Translations under genes and position numbers: made by a program
From: Parabacteroides sp. 52
GTDB lineage: Bacteria > Bacteroidota > Bacteroidia > Bacteroidales > Tannerellaceae
Length of the DNA: 55,379 nucleotides
Assembly (NCBI RefSeq): GCF_010500925.1
Contig: NZ_QVMG01000015.1
Span: forward strand, 1 to 55,379
Direction of reading: 5' to 3'
Part shown: one piece after another, positions 1 to 9,229 of the stretch
Position numbering within the stretch: the first letter of the stretch is position 1
How the letters are laid out: each line of letters starts with the position of its first letter
Notes under the pieces: model-generated
The model's input: the letters and a program-made list of their open reading frames with translations, nothing else
The model's database searches: none
What the model was told of the DNA's origin: nothing

Positions 1-60
1 GTTCGACAATATTGCTGAACAGCATCGTCAATGTTGCCGATGCCCATCGGCAACAGAATA
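1..60. repeat. Hairpin array R1 of the 22-bp-period family, cut by window edge
   Basis: Two 22-bp units (4-25 and 26-47) are followed by an end that finishes in CAACAGAATA. Each unit joins the right arm of one hairpin to the left arm of the next. The last hairpin is TTGCCGA, loop TGCCCA, then TCGGCAA. The ending and unit sequence match the array at 40531-40632, so these two form one subfamily. The left part lies outside the window. Confidence 0.8.
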
Positions 61-111
61 TACTCTATAAAAAAGGATTCTCTCTATCTATAAAAATAAA
101 ACGCATACGAA

Positions 112-132
112 TTGTTCGGTATTAACGAACAA
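112..132. promoter_or_regulatory. Inverted repeat upstream of the CotH gene
   Basis: Arms TTGTTCG and CGAACAA are separated by 7 nt, about 90 bp before the CotH start codon. A TAAGTTTG sequence at 151-158 could be a -7 box, but I see no convincing -33 element. The half-site TGTTCG also occurs in the dyad before tolC (26204-26223), where the spacing is 4 nt. A regulator site is an inference. Confidence 0.3.
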
Positions 133-223
133 CCTTATTTAGTTTTTTCGTAAGTTTGCCCTCCTGTTTATACTATATAGTAAGACATACTATGGATTGA
201 CAAATCACAAAAACAAACGATAA

Positions 224-2575
224 ATGAAAAAAATTATTCTTTTGGCATTCTCTCTTCTTGCCGTATCGCCTCTTTTCCTACAGGCAGCCGAGTTGGATGG
301 TTATCAAAAATTGAGAGGACAGATTATTTCGTCCAATGCAGAGAATACCTCTTTCATGACCGGGCATTATGCCTTCGACACGAACAAAGAGACTTCTTTC
401 CGATCTGAAAAAGAAGGAGGTTGGATTGGTCTCGATCTGCAAAATGCGTATTCCATTCAAAAGATCAGAATCTACCCCCACGGAGACCGGGTGGAACGAA
501 TGGTAGGATGCGTTTTTCAAGGAGCCAATAATCCTGAATTCAAAAACCCTGAAACATTATTCACCATAACCACCGCCCCTTCGGTCAACCATTATACCAT
601 CTACGATATTTCATCGGCGAACACCTACCGTTATGTCAGATGTATTGCCAAAGAGGATGAATATTGTCATATAACCGAATTGGAGTTTTACTGCCATGCG
701 GATGAACAAAACATCGAGTACACCATGTTAACCAACCTGCCAACCATTTACCTGGAGACTGGTGGCAGCTTCAACTTCAACAGCAGGTCGCATTACGAAA
801 AAGCCAAAATCACCGTACTCAGCGACAAAGACACCACGACTAACGATGTAAACATAAAAGGAAGAGACGATTTAAACTGGAATTTAGATAAAAAGTCTAT
901 TGACCTCCGGTTTGACAAAGCCCAGCAATTCATGGGGCTTGCCGCCGACACGACAGACTGGGCCCTGATCGCATCCCATGCCGACAAGACCCTGCTTCGC
1001 AATGGACTGGCTTTCCGCATGAGTCGTTTTTTCAAATTCGAATTTACTCCCTCCTGCCTATTTGCGGATGTCGTATTGGATGGATTCTATTATGGTACAT
1101 TCTTCGTCAGCGACCCGATTGAAGTAGGGAAAAACCGGATCGACATCGATGAAATGACCCATTCGGATAATTCCGCACCGGAGATCAGCGGAGGATATCA
1201 TTTAAAAATAGACACCGACGCAGACCATGCCACTGTTCACTTCAGCACCCCCAAAGGAGTAGATATTGCCGTACTCTCCCCCCAACACAGTGAAATCACG
1301 AAAACACAACTGGCCTGGATTGAAAGTCATATCAACAAATTAGAAGCCGCTCTTTACGAAGACCCGGAAACTGCTTGTGAAAAATACATAGATATCAACA
1401 ATGCCGTTGCCTATTATCTGCTTTCCGAACTGACAGCCAATCACAAAGCATATAGTGATTTACATTGTTATAAAAAGAGAGGGGATGATAAATTATACTT
1501 CGGCCCGATCGAGAACTACGACCAGGCATTTCTGAATGACGGCTATGTAGACGCAACCGGTTCGATTTTGGAAAGAAACCAAGGATTCAAACAATGGTTC
1601 CCAATCATTATGCAGACAAAGGCCGCCAAAGAAGCGTTGGAAACGCAATGGAAACGCGTAGATTACAACCACCTGAGATACGAATTAAAGAAATATATTG
1701 AGGATACGTCCGCCGATTTGGAAGAATCACAAACTCTTAATTACAAACGCTGGGATTCATTAGACAAATATGTCTTAACCCATAGCGGCGAACTTTTCGA
1801 TACCTATGCCGACTATATCGAGCAATTGGTAGATGCCGTAGACACCCGGTACGACTGGTTAAAAGAACATGTCGCCTTACTGCTTGCCGACAAAAGACAA
1901 TTCCTTCTTACCTCCAAACCGGAAAACGAAAAAGTAAATTGGAGATATACCACAACGGCTCCTACGGATGCCAATTGGTTTGCCTCCTCATACAATGACA
2001 ATCAATGGAAGGAAGGGAAAGCACCTTTTGGCACAGAAACCGGATACTCCACGCAGTGGAATACCGAAGAGATTTATCTTCGCAAGACATTCACCGTGAG
2101 CAGTACAGTAAAGGATGTTATCCAGAAACTGTATCTGAATTTATTTTATGACGACAATTGTTCTGTTTACATAAACGGCATATTGGCTAAAAAATGTACC
2201 GAGGCCGTTAAAGGGTATCATACTTTCGAAATAGAAAAAAGCCTGTTAAAGGCAAACACCAATACGATTGCCATCAAATGCACCCGGACACAAGGGGGAC
2301 AGATGATCGATGCCGGGGTATTCGCCACCGTTATTCCGAACACGGTAGAAAACGAACATATCCTTCCTGAAAACAAGACATACACCTACAGTCTCCTGGA
2401 GAATATCCTGACGATCGACAATATATCCTCTCCTGCTATCGTGAGCGTATATACTATAGAAGGAAAATTGGTAGCTCAGCAAAAAGCGAATGCACAAACA
2501 GCCCGCTTTACCCTACCAGCGAGAGGAACTTACCTGATACATATCGGGAATGAGACATTGAAAATAGCCTATTAA
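224..2575 (+). CDS. Secreted CotH-family kinase-like protein with discoidin-like domain and T9SS sorting domain
   Basis: The 783-residue protein starts with a signal peptide (about 1-22). Residues about 30-155 resemble an F5/8-type C (discoidin) carbohydrate-binding domain. About 175-560 match the CotH kinase-like fold, with EISGGYHLKID and a putative catalytic segment IENYDQAF. About 565-715 form a beta-sandwich module (WKEGKAPFG, FYDDNCSVYING). The last 70 residues look like a type IX secretion C-terminal domain (VSVYTIEGKLV, GTYLIHIG), so surface delivery is likely. In other bacteria CotH proteins phosphorylate secreted proteins; the target here is unknown. It is monocistronic and followed by a strong terminator. 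Confidence 0.8.
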   Translation: MKKIILLAFSLLAVSPLFLQAAELDGYQKLRGQIISSNAENTSFMTGHYAFDTNKETSFRSEKEGGWIGLDLQNAYSIQKIRIYPHGDRVERMVGCVFQGANNPEFKNPETLFTITTAPSVNHYTIYDISSANTYRYVRCIAKEDEYCHITELEFYCHADEQNIEYTMLTNLPTIYLETGGSFNFNSRSHYEKAKITVLSDKDTTTNDVNIKGRDDLNWNLDKKSIDLRFDKAQQFMGLAADTTDWALIASHADKTLLRNGLAFRMSRFFKFEFTPSCLFADVVLDGFYYGTFFVSDPIEVGKNRIDIDEMTHSDNSAPEISGGYHLKIDTDADHATVHFSTPKGVDIAVLSPQHSEITKTQLAWIESHINKLEAALYEDPETACEKYIDINNAVAYYLLSELTANHKAYSDLHCYKKRGDDKLYFGPIENYDQAFLNDGYVDATGSILERNQGFKQWFPIIMQTKAAKEALETQWKRVDYNHLRYELKKYIEDTSADLEESQTLNYKRWDSLDKYVLTHSGELFDTYADYIEQLVDAVDTRYDWLKEHVALLLADKRQFLLTSKPENEKVNWRYTTTAPTDANWFASSYNDNQWKEGKAPFGTETGYSTQWNTEEIYLRKTFTVSSTVKDVIQKLYLNLFYDDNCSVYINGILAKKCTEAVKGYHTFEIEKSLLKANTNTIAIKCTRTQGGQMIDAGVFATVIPNTVENEHILPENKTYTYSLLENILTIDNISSPAIVSVYTIEGKLVAQQKANAQTARFTLPARGTYLIHIGNETLKIAY

Positions 2576-2593
2576 GTTATTTCTAAATAACGC

Positions 2594-2630
2594 AAAAAGG
2601 GTATGACTTCTAACTGGTCATACCCTTTTT
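2594..2630. terminator. Bidirectional terminator between CotH gene and nnr
   Basis: The stem GGGTATGAC/GTCATACCC is flanked by A5 on the left and T5 on the right, so it can terminate both convergent genes. Confidence 0.85.
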
Positions 2631-2651
2631 TCTATATTATAAAAAAGTTTA

Positions 2652-4163
2652 TTACATCAATTGCTTGAAAGCCTTTCCCAACATCTCTGTTATATCTCCG
2701 GCAATCAGGCTTTCTTCCGAGCGAAAGGCAGCAGCCAGATCTCCGGCAGCCCCATGCAAATAAACACCTAACACTGCGGCCTCTCCCGGTTCATACCCTT
2801 GCGAAAGCAATCCAAGCAAAATACCGGTTAACACATCCCCACTACCCGCCGTAGCCATCCCCGGATTACCGCTATTATTGAAAAACACCCTTCCGTCAGG
2901 AGTACAAGTAGCCGTATAGGCCCCTTTCAGGACAATATACATATTCTTTTCAGAAGCAAACATTCTTGCTTTTTGTAAACGTTCGTAATCCGAATGGCTC
3001 TCTCCGGCTATCCGGTCGAATTCTTTCGGATGGGGAGTCAACAGACTATTGGATGGTATCTTATTAAACATATCATGATTGGAAGCCAACAAATTAATTG
3101 CATCCGCATCGATCACCAAAGGTTTCCCAAAACGCTCCAACAACCGCTCAACAGCGGCGGCCGTCTCAAAACTTTGTCCGATACCCGGTCCAACTGCCAC
3201 AGCCGTATAAGGTGCCAGCTCCGGAACCGTAGTAAAATATTCTTTATGCGGATCAAAACTAAGCATTGCTTCCGGGAAAGCCGTTTGGAAGGTTTGCTCT
3301 CCCCGGAAAGGAATATGTGCCGTCAAAAGCCCGGCCCCACTGCGCAAGCAGGCCCGCGCGGCCAATAAGGAGGCCCCCATTTTACCTTTACTTCCTGCCA
3401 CCAACAAAGCATGGCCATAATTTCCCTTATGCGCAAAACGCTCACGCGGCCTTAACAAGGAGACGATATCTTCTTCCGACACCTGCACATAAGGGGTCGA
3501 CATCTCTTCTACCGCAGTCGGATGAAGGCCGATATCCAATACCTTCCATTCCCCGACATACACATGATTCTCCGGAAGCAGAAAAGCCAACTTTGGAAAA
3601 GCAAATGTCAACGTCACATCCGCCCGGATGATAGCATCGGGATTATTCTGCCGGTTATCTTCGCCAAAGAGTCCGGAGGGAATATCAATTGCCACCACCG
3701 TAGCATCAGACTCATTGATATAATTAACCACAGCAGCAAAGCCACCCTCCAGAGAGCGATTCAAACCCGAGCCGAAAAGCCCGTCTATAACAATATCCTG
3801 TTCCCCCAGCTGCGGAGCTTCGAAAGGACCTGCCACTTCCGTAAAAGCGACCGACACTTCTTTTTGCAGACGTTCTTTGTTTTTATCACAATCCAAGGAT
3901 AAATGATGAGAAGGGTTAAATAAATAAACCTCTACCTTATAAGACTCATCAGCCAGGAGACGGGCTATCGCCAAGGCATCCGCCCCATTGTTTCCCGGTC
4001 CGGCAAAAACAAAAACACGGGATTGCCGGGAAAAGTGACGGACAAACTCCTGCACAAACAAAACAGAAGCCCTCTCTACTAAATCAATGGATGCAATCGG
4101 CTCATGTTCAATTGTATATTTATCGAGTTCCTTCACTTGCTCCGTAGCAAATATCTTTATCAT
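2652..4163 (-). CDS. nnr: Bifunctional NAD(P)H-hydrate epimerase / ADP-dependent NAD(P)H-hydrate dehydratase
   Basis: This 503-residue enzyme repairs damaged NAD(P)H. The N-terminal YjeF_N epimerase domain (about 1-215) includes FAGPGNNGADALAIARLL. The C-terminal ribokinase-like dehydratase domain (about 225-500) includes HKGNYGHALLVAGS and the catalytic-loop motif AGSGDVLTGILLG. Length and domain order fit the fused bacterial Nnr. It is divergent from hpt; the 95-bp gap carries back-to-back -7-like boxes (minus-strand TACGTTTG at 4199-4206, plus-strand TACCTTTG at 4228-4235). Confidence 0.92.
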   Translation of the reverse strand: MIKIFATEQVKELDKYTIEHEPIASIDLVERASVLFVQEFVRHFSRQSRVFVFAGPGNNGADALAIARLLADESYKVEVYLFNPSHHLSLDCDKNKERLQKEVSVAFTEVAGPFEAPQLGEQDIVIDGLFGSGLNRSLEGGFAAVVNYINESDATVVAIDIPSGLFGEDNRQNNPDAIIRADVTLTFAFPKLAFLLPENHVYVGEWKVLDIGLHPTAVEEMSTPYVQVSEEDIVSLLRPRERFAHKGNYGHALLVAGSKGKMGASLLAARACLRSGAGLLTAHIPFRGEQTFQTAFPEAMLSFDPHKEYFTTVPELAPYTAVAVGPGIGQSFETAAAVERLLERFGKPLVIDADAINLLASNHDMFNKIPSNSLLTPHPKEFDRIAGESHSDYERLQKARMFASEKNMYIVLKGAYTATCTPDGRVFFNNSGNPGMATAGSGDVLTGILLGLLSQGYEPGEAAVLGVYLHGAAGDLAAAFRSEESLIAGDITEMLGKAFKQLM

Positions 4164-4227
4164 AATGAATTGTGTTATGCGTTATTTGTTTTTGCTCACA
4201 AACGTACAAAAAAACTGAAAAATATTG

Positions 4228-4235
4228 TACCTTTG
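4228..4235 (+). promoter_or_regulatory. Candidate -7 box for hpt-adk-obgE operon
   Basis: TACCTTTG fits the Bacteroidetes TAnnTTTG -7 consensus and lies 24 bp before the hpt start. I do not see a good -33 TTTG at 19-21 bp, so only the -7 part is supported. Confidence 0.5.
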
Positions 4236-4258
4236 TCCGCTCATAATTTGAAGGCAAC

Positions 4259-4795
4259 ATGGACAGAATTCGTCTAAAAGACAAAGATTTTGAGATATTT
4301 ATTCCCGAGAAAGAAATTCAAAAGGCGATAGAGAAGATGGCCGCTTGTATCAAAGAAGATACAAAGGATGCCAACCCTTTATTTGTTTGTATCCTGAACG
4401 GTGCTTTTATGTTCACCGCAGAACTGATGCGACAGCTCGATGGCCCTCACGAATTAACCTTTGCACGTTATTCTTCTTATAGAGGGACAGAAACCACAGG
4501 GAAAGTGAACGAGATTATGCCCGTCAATGCAGACATCAAGGGGCGCATGGTGATTTTACTGGAAGACATCATCGACACAGGTCTTACCATGCAGTATGTA
4601 AAGGAGAGACTGAAGCAAGAAGGGGCATCGGATGTACGCCTGGCTACCATGCTCTTCAAACCGGAATCCCTGCGATGCTCTTTGACCCCCGATTATGTGG
4701 GATTAGAGATCCCGCCCGATTTCATTGTCGGTTACGGTTTAGATTATGACGAAATGGGACGAGCTTATAAAGATATTTACAAGCTTGCTGAATAA
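4259..4795 (+). CDS. hpt: Hypoxanthine phosphoribosyltransferase
   Basis: This 178-residue purine-salvage enzyme converts hypoxanthine (and usually guanine) plus PRPP to the nucleotide. The PRPP-binding signature is at about 98-110 (VILLEDIIDTGLT), the flexible-loop region at 70-82 (RYSSYRGTETTGK), and the C-terminal YGLDYDEMGR is typical of HPRT. It begins a plus-strand run with adk 53 bp downstream, so two nucleotide-metabolism genes are probably cotranscribed. Length matches the family. Confidence 0.93.
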   Translation: MDRIRLKDKDFEIFIPEKEIQKAIEKMAACIKEDTKDANPLFVCILNGAFMFTAELMRQLDGPHELTFARYSSYRGTETTGKVNEIMPVNADIKGRMVILLEDIIDTGLTMQYVKERLKQEGASDVRLATMLFKPESLRCSLTPDYVGLEIPPDFIVGYGLDYDEMGRAYKDIYKLAE

Positions 4796-4848
4796 AAACA
4801 GACACAAGAGAACAAATAACATATTATATTAATAAAAAGACACGAACG

Positions 4849-5430
4849 ATGTTGAATGTTGTAATTTTTGGAGCCCCGGGTTCAGGAAAAGGAACACAAA
4901 GCGAACGGATCATTGATGAATTCGGATTAGATCATATATCTACCGGAGATGTATTGCGTAAAGAAATAAAAGAAAACACCGAATTGGGCAAAATCGCTCA
5001 GGGTTTTATCGAAAAAGGACAATTGGTTCCAGACGAACTGATTGTGGATATGTTGGCTAACGTATTAGACGAGAAGAAAAACGACAAAGGAGTTATCTTT
5101 GACGGATTTCCACGTACAATCCCTCAGGCTATCGCTCTGAAGAAAATGTTGAACGACCGGGGTACGGATGTTTCCGTCATGCTGAATCTGCATGTAGAAG
5201 AAGACGAGCTTATCAGTCGTTTATTGGAACGCGGAAAAGTATCCGGTCGCTCAGACGACAACCTGGAAACGATCAAGTCTCGTCTTGAAGTTTACCATAA
5301 ACAAACAGCACCTCTTGCTGATTATTACATCAAAGAAGGAAAACATGTTGCCATTCAGGGCGTAGGTTCCATTGATGAAATATTCAACCGCATAAAAGAG
5401 GCTTTGCAAGACTTAAAAAAAGAAGCATAA
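4849..5430 (+). CDS. adk: Adenylate kinase
   Basis: This 193-residue kinase interconverts ATP plus AMP and two ADP. The P-loop GAPGSGKGT is at residues 8-16, the AMP-binding region has STGDVLR, and DGFPRT follows near residue 85. It is of the short-LID type, without the zinc-binding insertion of long adenylate kinases. It lies between hpt and obgE in the same orientation, a common Bacteroidales arrangement. Confidence 0.95.
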   Translation: MLNVVIFGAPGSGKGTQSERIIDEFGLDHISTGDVLRKEIKENTELGKIAQGFIEKGQLVPDELIVDMLANVLDEKKNDKGVIFDGFPRTIPQAIALKKMLNDRGTDVSVMLNLHVEEDELISRLLERGKVSGRSDDNLETIKSRLEVYHKQTAPLADYYIKEGKHVAIQGVGSIDEIFNRIKEALQDLKKEA

Positions 5431-5445
5431 TCAGTAAAAAACAAT

Positions 5446-6603
5446 ATGGCTGAATCAAACTTTGTCGATTACGTAAAAATCTATTGCCGCTCTGGAAAGG
5501 GCGGAAGAGGATCGTCTCATTTTCGTCGCGAGAAATACATTCCCAAAGGGGGGCCCGACGGAGGTGATGGAGGGAGAGGAGGCAATATCTACCTGCGGGG
5601 TAACCGCAACTACTGGACGCTTCTTCACCTGAAATTTGAACGTCACATCCTGGCCACCAATGGTGGCGGAGGTGGCGCCCAACGCAGTTCCGGTAAAGAT
5701 GGAGAGGACCGCATCATTGAGGTCCCTTGCGGAACCGTCGTTTACGATGCAGAAACGGGAGAATACCTTTGCGACGTAACCCAAGACGGCCAACAAGTCC
5801 TACTTATCCAAGGCGGACGGGGTGGATTAGGCAACTGTCATTTCAAGACATCCACCAATCAGGCTCCTCGTTACTCCCAGCCGGGTGAACCGGCACAAGA
5901 GCGAACCGTCATTATGCAGTTGAAACTCTTGGCCGACGTGGGATTGGTAGGCTTCCCTAATGCAGGTAAATCTACCCTCTTGTCCGTTTTATCGGCGGCG
6001 AAACCCAAAATCGGAAATTATCCTTTCACCACCCTGGAACCCAATTTAGGGATTGTCAGTTACCGGGATAACCGCTCTTTTGTCATGGCCGACATTCCCG
6101 GTATCATCGAAGGGGCAAGCGAAGGGAAAGGATTAGGACTTCGTTTCTTGCGCCACATCGAACGAAATTCCTTATTACTCTTTATGGTGCCCGGAGATAC
6201 GGACGACATAAAAAAAGAATATGAAATTCTTCATAACGAATTGGTTAAATACAATCCGGAGCTATTGGATAAACGCCGTGTGCTGGCTATCACCAAAAGC
6301 GATATGCTGGATGAGGAGTTAGAAGAAGCTTTGTCTGAAGATTTGCCCGATATTCCGTATATTTTCATTTCTTCCGTAGCACAGAAAGGATTGGTTGAAT
6401 TAAAAGATTTACTCTGGAAAGAATTAAACAAAGACAATTTCCATGAAGCGGAACGCATCGTTCATAAAAATATCGATGTCAGTTCTTTTGTCTTTGACGA
6501 CGACGAATCCTTGGTCATTCCAGTAATGGAAGACGACGACGAACTGTACGAAGAGTATGAAGAATACGAGGATTGGGAAGACGACGATGATACAAATCAA
6601 TAA
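5446..6603 (+). CDS. obgE: Obg-family GTPase
   Basis: This 385-residue ribosome-assembly GTPase has the glycine-rich Obg fold at about 1-160 ([25 protein letters not shown]) and a G domain with G1 GFPNAGKST at 169-177, G3 DIPGI and G4 TKSD. The last 30 residues are extremely acidic, with runs of Asp, Glu and Tyr, in place of a folded OCT domain. It starts 15 bp after adk. Its stop codon overlaps the start region of pgeF, which suggests translational coupling. Confidence 0.95.
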   Translation: MAESNFVDYVKIYCRSGKGGRGSSHFRREKYIPKGGPDGGDGGRGGNIYLRGNRNYWTLLHLKFERHILATNGGGGGAQRSSGKDGEDRIIEVPCGTVVYDAETGEYLCDVTQDGQQVLLIQGGRGGLGNCHFKTSTNQAPRYSQPGEPAQERTVIMQLKLLADVGLVGFPNAGKSTLLSVLSAAKPKIGNYPFTTLEPNLGIVSYRDNRSFVMADIPGIIEGASEGKGLGLRFLRHIERNSLLLFMVPGDTDDIKKEYEILHNELVKYNPELLDKRRVLAITKSDMLDEELEEALSEDLPDIPYIFISSVAQKGLVELKDLLWKELNKDNFHEAERIVHKNIDVSSFVFDDDESLVIPVMEDDDELYEEYEEYEDWEDDDDTNQ

Positions 6604-7399
6604 ACCGATACAGATGTTGCAATTCCCCCGACTGGGGGAAGATGGCAACATCTTTCATTTTATAACCACCCGTCACGGGGGTAGAAGCAAAGGACTGTAT
6701 GCTTCCATGAACCTGGGTGAGTATGGCGGAGATGCTCCCGAAGATGTGGCGTACAACAGAGAAGTACTCTGTCAAAGTATCTCTCTCCCTACCCGACAGC
6801 TCTTTGTTGCCAACCAGGTACACGAAAGCGAATCCCTCCTATTGGACACAGAGTTTCTATCTCTATCCGCCGAAGAACAGAGAACGGCATTACAAGGCAT
6901 CGATGCACTTATCACAGCCATTCCCCATACAGGCATTGCCGTATCAACCGCCGACTGTGTCCCTATCCTACTCTATGCACCGGATAAAAAGATCGTTGCA
7001 GCCATACATGCCGGTTGGAGAGGCACCGTATTGCAAATCGTTCTCAAAACCATTCAAAAGATGGTAAACACATTTACCTGCTCTCCCTCGCTTATGCGCG
7101 CCGGCATAGGCCCTTCTATCAGCAAAGAGCGTTTTGAAGTTGGAGAAGAGGTGGTAGATGCTTTTCGCATGATCGGCGCAGACCTCTCCAGGATAAGTAA
7201 CCGGAACAGACACACAGGTAAATCACATATCGACCTTTGGGAAGCCAATCGTTTGCAACTGATAGAAGCCGGACTCTCTGCCGAAAACATAGAGGTGGCC
7301 GGCATTTGTACCTACACCCAATCCGAAGACTTCTTTTCTGCCAGACGCCTGGGGATAGAAAGCGGACGTATGTTATCGGGTATACTATGCAAAGAATAA
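6587..7399 (+). CDS. pgeF: Purine nucleoside phosphorylase / peptidoglycan editing factor family protein (laccase domain)
   Basis: This YfiH/DUF152 protein has [13 protein letters not shown] and the metal-site segment HAGWRGT, followed by [13 protein letters not shown]. Members show purine nucleoside phosphorylase or adenosine deaminase activity, and in E. coli PgeF corrects misincorporated muropeptides. I chose ATG 6587 ([10 protein letters not shown]) over upstream ATG 6557, because the extra ten residues only read the acidic tail codons of obgE in another frame; ATG 6614 is a further option. It overlaps obgE by 17 bp. Confidence 0.88.
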   Translation: MIQINKPIQMLQFPRLGEDGNIFHFITTRHGGRSKGLYASMNLGEYGGDAPEDVAYNREVLCQSISLPTRQLFVANQVHESESLLLDTEFLSLSAEEQRTALQGIDALITAIPHTGIAVSTADCVPILLYAPDKKIVAAIHAGWRGTVLQIVLKTIQKMVNTFTCSPSLMRAGIGPSISKERFEVGEEVVDAFRMIGADLSRISNRNRHTGKSHIDLWEANRLQLIEAGLSAENIEVAGICTYTQSEDFFSARRLGIESGRMLSGILCKE

Positions 7400-7406
7400 A
7401 AAAAAG

Positions 7407-8102
7407 ATGATACAAATTTCATTATCCAAAGAAATAACCGAGGCATGCCCTGAATTACATATACTGGCAATCTCCTGCCAGGTGAAGAATTCAGAACCGG
7501 ATGAAAGATTATGGGAAGAGATCACGACTTTAACAGAAGAACTACGCGCTTCTCTTCGTATGGAAGATATCAACAAATTACCTTCCATCCAAGCTACCCG
7601 GCAAACATATAAACGTCTCGGGAAGGATCCTAACCGCTACCGTCCTTCCGCAGAGGCATTGCGCCGGCGTATCCTACGGGGGTTGCCTCTTTACAAAATA
7701 GATACGGTTGTTGACATCATCAACCTGGTATCCATTCAAAGTGGCTATTCCATTGGAGGATTCGATGCGAACAAAATAGAAGGAGACCTCACTTTAGGAG
7801 TTGGCAAAGCGGGTGAACCCTACCAGGGTATCGGACGGGGTGAGTTAAATATTGAAGGCCTGCCCGTTTACAGAGATAAGAAAGGGGGAATAGGAACACC
7901 AACCAGCGACGAAGAACGCACCAAAATCGACAAACAGACCACCCAGTTGTTAATAATCATTAATGGATACTCCGGTAAAGACGGTTTACATGAAACAGCT
8001 GCATATGCAGCCAATTTACTGAAAGAATATGCTTTAGCCGATAAAATAGAAGGGATGATCATTTCCGCGGAATATACAAAGAATATTACACTTTTATGCT
8101 AA
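7407..8102 (+). CDS. B3/B4 tRNA-binding domain-containing protein
   Basis: The 231-residue protein consists almost entirely of a B3/B4 domain like the editing module of the phenylalanyl-tRNA synthetase beta chain (LPSIQATRQTYKRLGKDPNRYRP-type core, shortened here, and VVDIINLVS). Free-standing B3/B4 proteins are thought to act in trans on mischarged tRNA; that role is inferred. It begins 7 bp after pgeF and is probably the last gene of the hpt operon. Confidence 0.8.
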   Translation: MIQISLSKEITEACPELHILAISCQVKNSEPDERLWEEITTLTEELRASLRMEDINKLPSIQATRQTYKRLGKDPNRYRPSAEALRRRILRGLPLYKIDTVVDIINLVSIQSGYSIGGFDANKIEGDLTLGVGKAGEPYQGIGRGELNIEGLPVYRDKKGGIGTPTSDEERTKIDKQTTQLLIIINGYSGKDGLHETAAYAANLLKEYALADKIEGMIISAEYTKNITLLC

Positions 8103-8118
8103 AAAACATGTTCTTTCT

Positions 8119-8148
8119 TTTGTAATTATAGATAAATACCTAATTTTG
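8119..8148 (+). promoter_or_regulatory. Promoter of the small winged-helix gene
   Basis: TTTG at 8119-8122 and TAATTTTG at 8141-8148 are 18 bp apart, close to the Bacteroidetes -33/-7 consensus. The start codon follows 30 bp downstream. Confidence 0.65.
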
Positions 8149-8178
8149 TCGCTGTTAAACATAATTAATAACCAAAAA

Positions 8179-8379
8179 ATGATTGAATTAATTGGAACGA
8201 ATGCCGGCCTTGTATGGAATACGTTGAATGAAGGTGGCAAAATGAATGTTAAGGATGTTAAGAAAGCAACCAAAATCAAAGCAGACAAAGACCTGTATGC
8301 AGCACTCGGCTGGTTATCAAAAGAAGGTAAATTGTCTTTTGAAGAAGTTGAAGGAAATGTATTCGTGGCATTGATCTAA
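8179..8379 (+). CDS. Small winged helix-turn-helix protein (DUF2582-like)
   Basis: The protein has 66 residues from ATG 8179 (MIELIGTNAGLVWNTL). An upstream in-frame start at 8146 falls inside the -7 box and is rejected. The pattern fits a small winged-helix domain of the DUF2582 type, with an acidic turn and final beta hairpin (EGKLSFEEVEGNVFVALI). DNA binding is plausible but its target is unknown. It is a single gene between its own promoter and terminator. Confidence 0.75.
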   Translation: MIELIGTNAGLVWNTLNEGGKMNVKDVKKATKIKADKDLYAALGWLSKEGKLSFEEVEGNVFVALI

Positions 8380-8406
8380 TTGCCGAACGAAAGAAAAAAA
8401 GAAAGG

Positions 8407-8440
8407 AAGGCTGTTCAATAATCTTGGACGGCCTTTTGTT
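8407..8440 (+). terminator. Terminator after the winged-helix gene
   Basis: The 12-bp stem AAGGCTGTTCAA/TTGGACGGCCTT includes two G-U pairs, has a 5-nt loop, and is followed by TTGTTTTG. Confidence 0.8.
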
Positions 8441-8477
8441 TTGTCTCATTTTAAATACCAAAAAAATCAAACGATTG

Positions 8478-8508
8478 TTGCTAAAGTCAATTCTAAATCC
8501 TACTTTTG
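8478..8508 (+). promoter_or_regulatory. Promoter of the coiled-coil/zapA operon
   Basis: TTG at 8478-8480 and TACTTTTG at 8501-8508 are separated by 20 bp, matching the Bacteroidetes sigma-ABfr consensus. The next ATG at 8527 begins the coiled-coil gene. Confidence 0.7.
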
Positions 8509-8526
8509 TATACAATTTGGTGTGAA

Positions 8527-8820
8527 ATGACCGAAGATCATAAAAGATTGTTAGCTGTATTTGAAGTAAGGGTTCGCGATTTGATGGCATTATGTGACAA
8601 ACAAAAGCGCAAAATCGATGAACTGACGGATGTATTAAATCAAAAAGAAGTAGAATTACAGCAGGCAAAAGACATCATTGATACATTAAACACCAAATGT
8701 GACAACATGCTCACAGCACATATGGTCTCCGCCAATGAAGGAGAATTGAAGAGTGCGCGCATGCGGTTATCAAAATTAGTGCGGGAAGTAGACAAGTGCA
8801 TTGCACTATTAAATGAATAG
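8527..8820 (+). CDS. Small coiled-coil protein upstream of zapA (ZapB-like by position)
   Basis: The 97-residue product (MTEDHKRLLAVFEVRVRDLM) is helical and heptad-rich from about 10 to 55, followed by a second helix. The ATG at 8506 overlaps the -7 box and would be untranslatable from this promoter, so 8527 was chosen. It lies 5 bp before zapA, a gene order that suggests a partner in Z-ring assembly. Similarity to gammaproteobacterial ZapB is only in size and coiled-coil character; the role is inferred. Confidence 0.7.
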   Translation: MTEDHKRLLAVFEVRVRDLMALCDKQKRKIDELTDVLNQKEVELQQAKDIIDTLNTKCDNMLTAHMVSANEGELKSARMRLSKLVREVDKCIALLNE

Positions 8821-8825
8821 AAGCG

Positions 8826-9122
8826 ATGGACGATAAGTTTCTTATACATGTAGAAATAGCCGATAAAAGCTATGGTATTTGGATCAATCGGGAAGAAGAA
8901 GAATTGATTCGTGAAGCCGCAAAACGACTTCGTAAAAAGCTTTATCAATATCGACAAAAGTATGCAAAGTCCGAACTGGATATAAAAGATTTGTTAGCCA
9001 TGGTCGCCTTAGAGTTGGCTGTAAATAACAGGCAATGGGAAGATAAGAATGACACAAGTCCTTTTACAGATAAGATACAACAACTAACAAACGAACTGGA
9101 AATATACTTGGAAGAAAAGTAA
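8826..9122 (+). CDS. zapA: Cell division protein ZapA
   Basis: This 98-residue protein fits ZapA, which bundles FtsZ filaments at the division site. The N-terminal globular part contains IHVEIADKSYGIWINREEEELIREAAKRL in shortened form, followed by a C-terminal helix (DIKDLLAMVALELAV and an ELEIYLEEK end) for dimer and tetramer coiled coils. It is translationally close to the upstream coiled-coil gene and followed by a long terminator hairpin. Confidence 0.87.
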   Translation: MDDKFLIHVEIADKSYGIWINREEEELIREAAKRLRKKLYQYRQKYAKSELDIKDLLAMVALELAVNNRQWEDKNDTSPFTDKIQQLTNELEIYLEEK

Positions 9123-9152
9123 TTTCCTCTTTGTTTTCAATAGAAATTTTCC

Positions 9153-9196
9153 GCACTATTTCACACGGGAATCCGTGGAGAGATAGTGCTTTTTTA
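9153..9196 (+). terminator. Long terminator hairpin after zapA
   Basis: Outer arms GCACTAT/ATAGTGC enclose an inner stem CACGG/CCGTG with a GAAT loop. The whole stem is about 16 bp with small mismatches, followed by T6. It separates zapA from rny. Confidence 0.8.
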
Positions 9197-9229
9197 TTAT
9201 AAAACATATGAACTAAATTATTATTAAAA

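Noticed and set aside
8506..8526. Upstream start of the coiled-coil gene
   Set aside because: The ATG lies inside the TACTTTTG -7 box and would not be in the transcript.
9123..9229. 6S RNA gene next to zapA, as in gammaproteobacteria
   Set aside because: The gap is only 107 bp and is explained by one terminator hairpin; no 6S-like long bulged rod fits.
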